Part shown: positions 56,651 through 64,000 of the stretch, piece by piece
Layout of the letters: each line of letters starts with the position of its first letter
How positions within the stretch are numbered: the first letter of the stretch is position 1
Source of the DNA: Stomorhina lunata
Lineage: Eukaryota > Arthropoda > Insecta > Diptera > Rhiniidae
Direction of reading: 5' to 3'
Assembly: GCA_933228675.1 (NCBI GenBank)
Contig: OW121744.1
Location: 114,103,600-114,167,599, forward strand
Length of the DNA stretch: 64,000 bases
Program-made: the position numbers and the translations under genes
The notes under the pieces: model-generated
Database searches by the model: none
Told to the model about the DNA's origin: nothing
The model's input: the letters and a program-made list of their open reading frames with translations, nothing else

Positions 56651-58193
56651 TAATTTTTTCTGTTGTAGTCAAGTTTTTGGAGCTCCTGTTTTGTCGATAT
56701 CTCAGGTGTTTATTTTGATGAAATTTAATAGCGTCCTTCGCAGGGGATTACCTAAATCCTGATGGATTCGATAATTTGTGGTAGATATAATTTAGCATTT
56801 AAGCGATGGTGTTTTGATCGACAATGATAAAATTCAGGGTGGGACAATATCCTAAAATTTTGTGTAAAATCCAGGAGCTCCACAAATCTGACAGACACTC
56901 TGCATTAATCTTAATTTTGTGTCTGACTTTTGAACATTATTATATTATTTGAGAATGTTTTATATATCAAATTATAGGTAATCTTCCTAGGAAGTACAAA
57001 AATGCAGCTAACTACATGATATCCGTTCAAAACCTACATATGTATGTAAGTATCTCACATTTCAACGAAAATTAAAATTTTTTAATTGCAATTGGGAGAA
57101 ATCCGTTCACGTTTGACAATTGATCCCGTATAACTTCGCCTAAGATACGATGATGACATTTAGTATAAAGACGTTGTACAATATTGATATTCAGGGCTAT
57201 ACTTAAACTTTCTTGAGGGACAACATTTGACAAAAGTATTTCTGATCTCTTGAAAAGTTCGATATTGAAAATGGGCGAGCTCTATTCACATTTAGTGAAA
57301 TCTCCCATATAACCCCGACCGGGAATCGATTTAATGCTGATAAATTAAATCAAATTAAAATTGCACAAGGAACTAGAACAAAACTTTCCAAACATCCGTC
57401 GGACAGATCGAAAGAACAATACATCCCAAATATTATTGATGAAGTGTTTATTTTAATTAATTAACTAACTTCAGATTAATAAGTAAATCTTTAATAACTT
57501 TTCCGACAAAGCTGATATCCATCCATTCAAAAGCTATTTATTTCACGTATGTATCTAAAACTAAGAGTGTATACCCTATAATTTTATAGCTTATCATTGT
57601 TAAAGCTTTGACCTAAATCAGTCCGCTAACTTTAGAGTTTTACATAACTAATCAAGAACTTTTACTAGTTGGATAATTCGTACGAATTAAAGTGCACAAC
57701 CCTCACTGGGCACTGTGTTTTTGGGTTGCATGCCAGAATACTTAAACTTCATCAAATCGATATGCTATTGCAAATGTAAGGGCATCTACATTTTGAAGCA
57801 TCTTTTCTGCATGGTTTATCTGGTCTATCAAACTTTATTAAATGTTCGTAAAATATGTGTCTATTTTATTTCGAAGCTGCTGGCTGGCTTAAATATGAAT
57901 TTTCTACTTGTAGTGTAGTAATCATTATCTTTCACAAAGGGACCACTTTAGAACCCAAGTGAAGCTTCCCTAGACATCAGCCACTTGCCCAACCTAACCT
58001 TTGGGTGCATAACTATTCTAGATGATGACGCCACCGAAAAGCTTTTCGTTTTCCGACTCTTAATTTTAAAGACTCTTTGCACATAATACTCATAATAACC
58101 AAATATTGCTAGGAATTACATTAAGTACTTTTGCAACACCATTGGTGAAGGGTATCCAAGATTCGGCAAAGCCGAATATACCACTCTTACTTG

Positions 58194-59566
58194 TTTTTTA
58201 ACTATTCTTTTGACTTCTAGTATATTAAAAATAGTTAAAAATTTTATTTTTTAAATGAAAATTCTACTGCATCCTTGAATGCTTTTCAAATGAGTGATTT
58301 TATTACACATTCCCGCTTGATTAGACATTTTTTTATAAAAGAAAACTCATTTTCTTGATGTTATTTTAAAGAAAAAAACTTGATTAATATGACACTAATT
58401 GCAGAATGTATGTATATTTAAGCTAAAGATAAGCTTAAATCTTACTTTAAAAAAAAGTTTACAATCTATTAATGTATGACATAAGTATAAAAACTTTAGA
58501 TTAGACTGGCCCAGAAAAAAAAGAATAACTTAAACTTGGTTCAAACTGAATTCAAGACTTATCTTGTCTGGATTTATGAGTGTATCCTAAACTGTCAACA
58601 AATTGAATCCAAAATAAACTTATTGATTTCTGGGCCGGTCTAAAGTCCATCTATATCGGTTGAAGTCTTAAAATTTTTCATTTAACAATAAAATATTTTA
58701 TTTGCATTTCGTTTAAATGATCATTTCTTCCATTTTGTGAGCCCGCCTAATGCGAATATACACTACAAATATCATTCATAGCATGTTAATATGTATTTGA
58801 ACAGAAAATGCACTTTATCTTAATTAAAATTCTCAAATAAGTATAATTTTCACACTTACATTTCTGTTCTTTTATCAGCCATCATCAGAATCATCATCAG
58901 CTTCATCATCGTCACATTCAGTACAAAGAAAATCATTTCATTTTTATTCAACACGACTCAACTTTGATGAAAATGACATTGAGTTAAGAGGAAAAACAGA
59001 AAAGGGTTCAACTAAAATCAGGAGCACTTAAGGAGCTATACATAACAACTCGAATTTTATAAAATTTCTCCAAATCCAAACATTCTGATTTTAGCTTTTT
59101 CAAAATTTTTGAAAATTTTCATATCTTCCCCCTTCCAAATTCCCACAGAACCCCTTCTAATATCCTTGATGTTAAACAAAATACGACTTCCTTGATGTAC
59201 TTGTATCCTTAATCTGTTGTTTGTCCTTTGAAAATAGGAAAAAAAATGGAAGTTGGTACACAAATGATTTCATACGAGTACATAATCCTAGCTTTGGATT
59301 CCAAACCTTGTAATGTTGCGAATGACGACGACTTCTACAGTGAAAAGAGCTTTAATGCAAATGAAAATGGCAAAATGTAGTTTTTGAAATGCGTAATCTC
59401 TGTAACATTCCTAAGAAGTGTTGACAGGAGGAGTGTGTGGTATAGGGATGCAGAAGTTACACATTCTCACTTATAGTTAACACTACATCATGAAGTAGTT
59501 TAACAAGGAAATCTCTGAAGGAGTTGATGCTCTTGTAACTTTCTGCAGGGAAAGGCCAATGAGGTT
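58194..59566. other. Unique spacer, weak exon candidate only
   Basis: AT-rich. 58861-59031 has a pyrimidine-rich TTTTATCAG acceptor followed by a 50-codon Ser-rich frame to TAA at 59029, discussed as a finding but not called. The minus frame at 59057-59263 has no recognisable homology. Confidence 0.35.
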
Positions 59567-60958
59567 GTTTTCCTAACGTTAAATTTTCTATAGTAAAGTC
59601 TTCCTAACGTCAACTTTTCTATAGTAAAGTCTTCCTAACGTCAACTTTTCTATAGTAAAGTCTTCCTAACGTCAACTTTTCTATAGTAAAGTCTTCCTAA
59701 CGTCAACTTTTCTATAGTAAAGTCTTCCTAACGTCAACTTTTCTATAGTAAAGTCTTCCTAACGTCAACTTTTCTATAGTAAAGTCTTCCTAACGTCAAC
59801 TTTTCTATAGTAAGGTCTTCCTAACGTCAACTTTTCTATAGTGAAGTCTTCCTAACGTCAACTTTTCTATAGAAAAGTCTTCCTAACGTCAACTTTTCTA
59901 TAGAAGTCTTCCTAACGTCAACTTTTCTATAGAAAAGTCTTCCTAACGTCAACTTTTCTATAGAAAAGTCTTCCTAACGTCAACTTTTCTATAGAAAAGT
60001 CTTCCTAACGTCAACTTTTCTATAGAAAAGTCTTCCTAACGTCAACTTTTCTATAGAAAAGTCTTCCTAACGTCAACTTTTCTATAGAAAAGTCTTCCTA
60101 ACGTCAACTTTTCTATAGAAAAGTCTTCCTAACGTCAACTTTTCTATAGAAAAGTCTTCCTGATGTCAACTTTTCTATAGAAAAGTCTTCCTGATGTCAA
60201 CTTTTCTATAGAAAAGTCTTCCTGATGTCAACTTTTCTATAGAAAAGTCTTCCTGACGTCAACTTTTCTATAGAAAAGTCTTCCTGACGTCAACTTTTCT
60301 ATAGAAAAGTCTTCCTCACGTCAACTTTTCTATAGAAAAGTCTTCCTAACGTCAACTTTTCTATAGAAAAGTCTTCCTAACGTCAACTTTTCTTTAGTAA
60401 AGTCTTCCTATCGCCTACTTTTCTATAGTAAAGTCTTCCTATCGCCAACTTTTCTATAGTAAAGTCTTCCTATCGCCAACTTTTCTATAGTAAAGTCTTC
60501 CTATCGTCAACTTTTCTATAGTAAAGTCTTCCTATCGTCAACTTTTCTTTAGTAAAGTCTTCCTATAGCCAACTTTTCTATAGTTAAGTCTTCCTATCAT
60601 CAACTTTTCTATAGTAAAGTCTTCTTATCGTCAACTTTTCTATAGTAAAGTCTTCCTATAGTCAACTTTTGTATAGTAAAGTCTTCCTATCGTCAACTTT
60701 CCTATAGTAATGTCTTCCTATCGTCAACTTTTCTATAGTAAAGTCTTCCTATCGTCAACTTTTCTATATAAAAGTCTTCCGGTCGTCAACTTTTCTATAG
60801 TAAAGTCTTCCTGTCTTCAACTTTTCTATAGTAAAGTCTTCCTGTCTTCATCTTTTCTATAGTAAAGTCTTCCTGGGTTCAACTTTTCTATAGTAAAGTC
60901 TTCCTGTCTTCAACTTTTCTATAGTAAAGTGTTCCTGTCGTCAACTTTTCTATAGAAA
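59567..60958. repeat. 31-bp minisatellite, class I, array g, minus orientation (about 45 copies)
   Basis: Units AACGTCAACTTTTCTATAG plus (T/A)AAAGTCTTCCT. Ordered domains: AACGTC+TAAAG on the left, AACGTC+AAAAG, then GATGTC/GACGTC near 60160-60300, then ATCGCC/ATCGTC and finally TCTTC near 60820-60930. Each variant is clustered, showing serial local amplifications. Confidence 0.96.
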
Positions 60959-62156
60959 TGCTAATACACAAAAAATATACTTCTACCTCCCACTGTACAC
61001 TCCTCGCTTCACATTCAAGCATTCATCTAAGTTTGATATGTTCTGAAATTTTGCAACAATTTGTTTGTGTTGGGACTGCCAAAAAAACAGCAAAAACTTC
61101 TCTTCATCTGTAATATTAGGCCAAAGCCAAAAAAAAAGAGCTTTCAAATCCTAGGACTCTTGTAACTTTTGTAGTAGCCAACCAAACAACCAACTCAAAT
61201 ACTTGCGAATTCACATTCAAAATTTATTTGTTTTTGATTTTTTTTGAACACGATGGACTGACGGATGGACATTATGACTGGCCGGCTGTCAGTTTTCAGT
61301 AGAATCTGCTACTGACTGTAGTTTTTTTTTTCCAAATATGACCATGGAATCACAAACAAACTTTACAATGTACAAACACAACACTCTCCCATAACAATTT
61401 GAAGTGTCTGCGAGTGAAAAGTGTCTGAGTTTTAGTTGGAGTGTGTAAGTGGGTGTGTGTGTATGTGTAGTCGGGTGTCAGTTTGTGAAATGGTTACCCC
61501 ATTAAGCCAAAGATTACGAATTTGTCTGAAGTATGTCGGAACATACTGATTTAGACTTGTCTGTTGTGTGTCTTAAATCTGACGTTTAGTAATTTATTTT
61601 TTTTTTTAAGTTATTTCTGAACATAGTCTGATATCAGACTTGTAGTAACGGTTTTCTTAAGACATTCGATTTTGTCTGAAGTATGTCGAAACAAGTTCGT
61701 TAAGACATGTATGAACTATCTGGAATCAGACAAGTCGTTGTTACGACGATTTCGGTAACAAAGTCGATTTTAATGCGGATGAAATCGAAATACTTTGTTT
61801 GTTGGGTTTTAACCTTAAAGGGAATATTTTTAGATTTTCGAGCAGTTGTTGCTTAGCCATTTTTGAACCATTCGCGTTTAGTTTTTCTTTTTTACTAATT
61901 GTTACTAAATTTTTGATTTAGTTTGTGGAAATGAAAATACCAATTTAAAATAAAATGAAATTCATTTCATTTTTTGTTTTTCTTCTATTTAGTTTTAACT
62001 TTAACTTTGATGGAAAGTTTCTATTCATGCTCCCACGCTTTAACTAGAGCCATTGAAAGTTAAAGATTTTGTAAATAAAATGTTTGAATTTTAGTCAAAA
62101 GAAAACCACAATTTTATTTTAAAAATTGTAATTATTTTTTCTAAAATTTTGAAATT
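60959..62156. other. Unique 3' flank of g13, no gene recognised
   Basis: A short GTGTGTGTGTATGTGTAG run at about 61455. Two TTTGTCTGAAGTATGTCG repeats at 61512 and 61672 suggest a small diverged duplication. No coding frame supported. Confidence 0.4.
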
Positions 62157-62585
62157 TTATTTACGAGTCGTATATTTCTTGAAATCATAAACCTTAAACA
62201 ATGTTCCCACAGACGATTTATAATTTATATTATCTGGATATTTCGGCTTCCTTACATTTTCTTTGGTACAATTGCCTAACTCCTCCAAAACATAATCGCG
62301 CGAAAACAAACGTCCGATTTCGTTCAATTCCTGATGTTGCTGTTGGGTTTCATATGCAATCAGTTCACGCATCGCTTGTTTACGTGTTAGTATGGAGAGT
62401 TTTTGAGCGAATTCGATTTCATCTGATATTGAATATTCAATATTCATACCCGACGATTTGCCTGTTTTTACATTATGTTCATCGAGAAGATCCCAGTGGA
62501 TTTCGCTGAAATTTTTGGGTGAATTTTTGTAGGCTTTAGTGGATGGAAAAATTAGTTACCTAGAGTTTTTGCCCCAATTAGACAT
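62157..62585 (-). CDS. g13: CFAP141-like ciliary protein, 124 aa
   Basis: Two exons on the minus strand: 62560-62585 (26 bp, starting MSNWGKNS) and 62157-62505 (349 bp). The 54-bp intron has donor GTAACT, a CTAAT branch-like motif and acceptor AATTTCAG, and the phase joins AG|C to give Ser. The downstream ATG at 62447 is in frame, but the upstream exon restores 46 more residues (SEIHWDLLDEHN...). The segment QAMRELIAYETQQQHQEL followed by NEIGRLF resembles the conserved C-terminal helix of CFAP141 (C1orf189), a small microtubule inner protein of axonemal doublets; human CFAP141 is about 100 residues. Here a 40-residue basic tail follows. No signal peptide or membrane segment. The match is from memory of the family, so a different small coiled-coil ciliary protein is possible. 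Confidence 0.6.
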
Positions 62586-62935
62586 ATTTGAATTTTAAGA
62601 ATATATAATATTATTAAGTTAAATTAAAAAACAAATTTCATTTGTCTTGTTTGAAATGTATAGGGTTGTTTAAAATAGTACTGAATGTTTAGGATTGATT
62701 AAAGTATTATAGTACTAAATAGACAACACCGCAAAAGCTTTTGTAAGGGGAAAAAAAGTTTGATCAGAGTATTATGAAAATGGGTATTAGTACTAGTAAA
62801 AGTATTACTATATAAATTATTTATACTAGCTTTAGAACTAGTGCTGTACATAGTTAGTACTATTTTTAGTATAAGTACCAAATTGTATTATCTTATTTCT
62901 ATTAGTATCAGAACTACATAGTTTTAGGGTTAGGC
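62586..62935. other. 5' flank of g13 with TAGTACTA-rich DNA
   Basis: Short AT-rich upstream region. 62780-62930 is rich in AGTACTA/TTAGTAC words (for example AGTATTACTATA, TAGTTAGTACTA), a low-complexity repeat. No TATA box stands out. Confidence 0.4.
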
Positions 62936-64000
62936 TAGTGGTTCCGGTATAGAATCGTAGATCTTTATATGATCCCGGTATAAAATTAAAGATCTTTATA
63001 TGGTCCCGGTACAGAATCGTAGATCTTTATATGGTCCCGGTCTTTATATGATCCCGGTATAGAATCGTAGATCATTATATGGTCCCGGTATAGAATCGTA
63101 GGTCTTTATATAGTCTCGGTATAGAATTGTAGATCTTTTTGTGGACTGGGTATGGAATCGTAAATCTTTATATGATTCCGGTATAGAATCGTAGATCTTT
63201 TTGTGGACCGGGTATAGAATCTTATATCTTAATATGATCCCGGTATAGAATCGTAGATCTTTATATGGTCCCAGTATAGAAACGTAGAACTTTATATAAT
63301 CCCGAAGTTAAAATCGTAGATCTTTATATGGTCCCGGTATAGAATCGTAGATCTTTCTATAATTCCGGTATAGAATCGTAGATCTTTGTATGGTCCCGGT
63401 ATAGAATCGTAGATCTTTGTATGGTCCCGGTATAGAATCGTTGATCTTTATATGGTCCCGGTATAGAATCGTAGATCTTTATATAATTCCGGTATAGAAT
63501 CGTAGAAATTTATACGGTCCTGGTAAAAAATCGTATATCTTTATATGGTCCCGGTACAGAATCGTAGATCTTTAAATGGTCCCGGTAAAGAAGCGTAGAT
63601 CTTTATACGGTCCTGTTAAAAAATCGTAGATCTTTATATGGTCCCTGTATAGAATCGTAGATCTTTATATGGTCCCTGTATAGAATCGTAGATCTTTATA
63701 TGGTCCGGGTATAGAAGCGTAGATCTTTATACGGTCCTGGTAAAAAATCGTAGATCTTTATATGGTCCCTATATAGAATCGATGGTCTTTATATAGTCTC
63801 AGTATTGAATTGTAGATCTTTTTGTGGACCGGGTATTTGAATCGTAGATCTTTATATGATCCCGGTAGAGAATCGTAGATCATTATATGGTCCCGGTATA
63901 GAATCGTAGGTCTTTATATAGTCTCGGTATAGAATTGTAGATCTTTTTGTGGACTGGGTATGGAATCGTAAATCTTTATATGATTCCGGTATAGAATCGT
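62936..64000. repeat. 31-bp minisatellite, class IV, runs off the window (about 34 copies seen)
   Basis: Units GGTATAGAATCGTAGATCTT plus TATATGGTCCC, 31 bp, with subvariants TTTTGTGGACCGGGTAT and TACGGTCCTGGTAAAAAATC. The block around GATCATTATATGG..GTCTTTATATAGTCTCGG..TTTTTGTGGACTGGG at 63060-63170 recurs at about 63865-63980, a block duplication of roughly 26 units. Sequence unrelated to classes I-III apart from TATAGAA, but the period is the same. Confidence 0.95.

Larger units (their letters stand above)
55612..58193 (+). mobile_element. 2.6-kb non-autonomous element with (GTCY)n tracts and 3' hairpin
   Basis: Begins TTATACCCTTCACC (with an internal inverted repeat ATACCCTTCACC/GGTGAAAGGGTAT) and ends with a perfect 7-bp hairpin ATTCGGC-AAA-GCCGAAT at 58161-58177, then CTCTTACTTG at 58193 followed by TTTTTT. 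The termini match the 652-bp element at 41029-41680. Two (GTCY)n tetranucleotide tracts (55748-55800, 56562-56650) and repeated ATATCTCAGGTGTTTATGGACCGA-like phrases are typical of dipteran mini-me-type elements. It may be a composite of two nested copies: the GTCY tract and GGAGAATCGATT context occur twice. No transposase or Rep frame. Confidence 0.6.

Noticed and set aside
62201..62509. Plus-strand 102-codon frame
   Set aside because: Antisense to g13, whose minus frame has a splice structure and a family motif.

Overview
The window is AT-rich nuclear DNA of an insect, most likely a calyptrate (house-fly or blow-fly type) dipteran. It has short GT-AG introns, secreted proteins of the DUF1091 type (a family greatly expanded in Diptera), (GTCY)n-bearing dispersed elements and relics of DNA transposons. 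There are no bacterial operons, rRNAs or tRNAs that I can see. By my tally about 33 kb of the 64 kb is tandem repeat.

Genes. I reconstruct twelve members of one family, numbered g1 to g12 from left to right: g1(-) 1-658 (cut by the window edge), g2(+) 3022-3731, g3(-) 5033-5808, g4(+) 9099-9846, g5(-) 12281-12964, g6(-) 20619-21325, g7(-) 23867-24554, g8(-) 26915-27613, g9(+) 29939-30630, g10(-) 40097-40834, g11(-) 44812-45521 and g12(+) 48506-49175. All have the same build. Exon 1 encodes only a signal peptide, exon 2 is 342 bp (g1-g4, g9-g12) or 339 bp (g5-g8) and holds four spaced cysteines ending in a CP-x-K motif, and a short exon 3 carries a G-S/A-I-x-P-type basic tail. Both introns are in phase 0. 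The proteins are about 183-193 residues, secreted and lipid-recognition-like. One further gene, g13(-) 62157-62585, encodes a 124-residue protein resembling the axonemal inner-microtubule protein CFAP141.

Layout. Roughly 1-9.9 kb and 40.0-49.3 kb are two arms of an old inverted duplication: g1/g12, g2/g11 and g4/g10 are reciprocal pairs and non-coding flanks match too. g3 has no partner in the right arm. It is flanked by two direct repeats that could have mediated loss of its copy. Between the arms lies a tandem block g5-g8 plus g9.

Repeats. Almost every spacer between family members is filled by its own locally homogenised tandem array. Most arrays have a 31-bp period although their sequences fall into several distinct classes. 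Others have periods of 11, 19, 23, 36 and about 115 bp. Seven arrays (both strands) belong to one GTTGACGATAGGA-type class. The 13.7-20.5 kb array has a higher-order period near 991 bp. The right end (49.3-64 kb) holds more 31-bp arrays, a degenerate ~200-bp repeat, a 2.6-kb non-autonomous element with a 3' hairpin, and g13.

How it works together. The genes look like a birth-and-death cluster of secreted, probably ligand-binding proteins evolving by duplication, inversion, gene conversion and loss, with spacers repeatedly invaded by minisatellite expansion. Functional assignment beyond family membership is inference.
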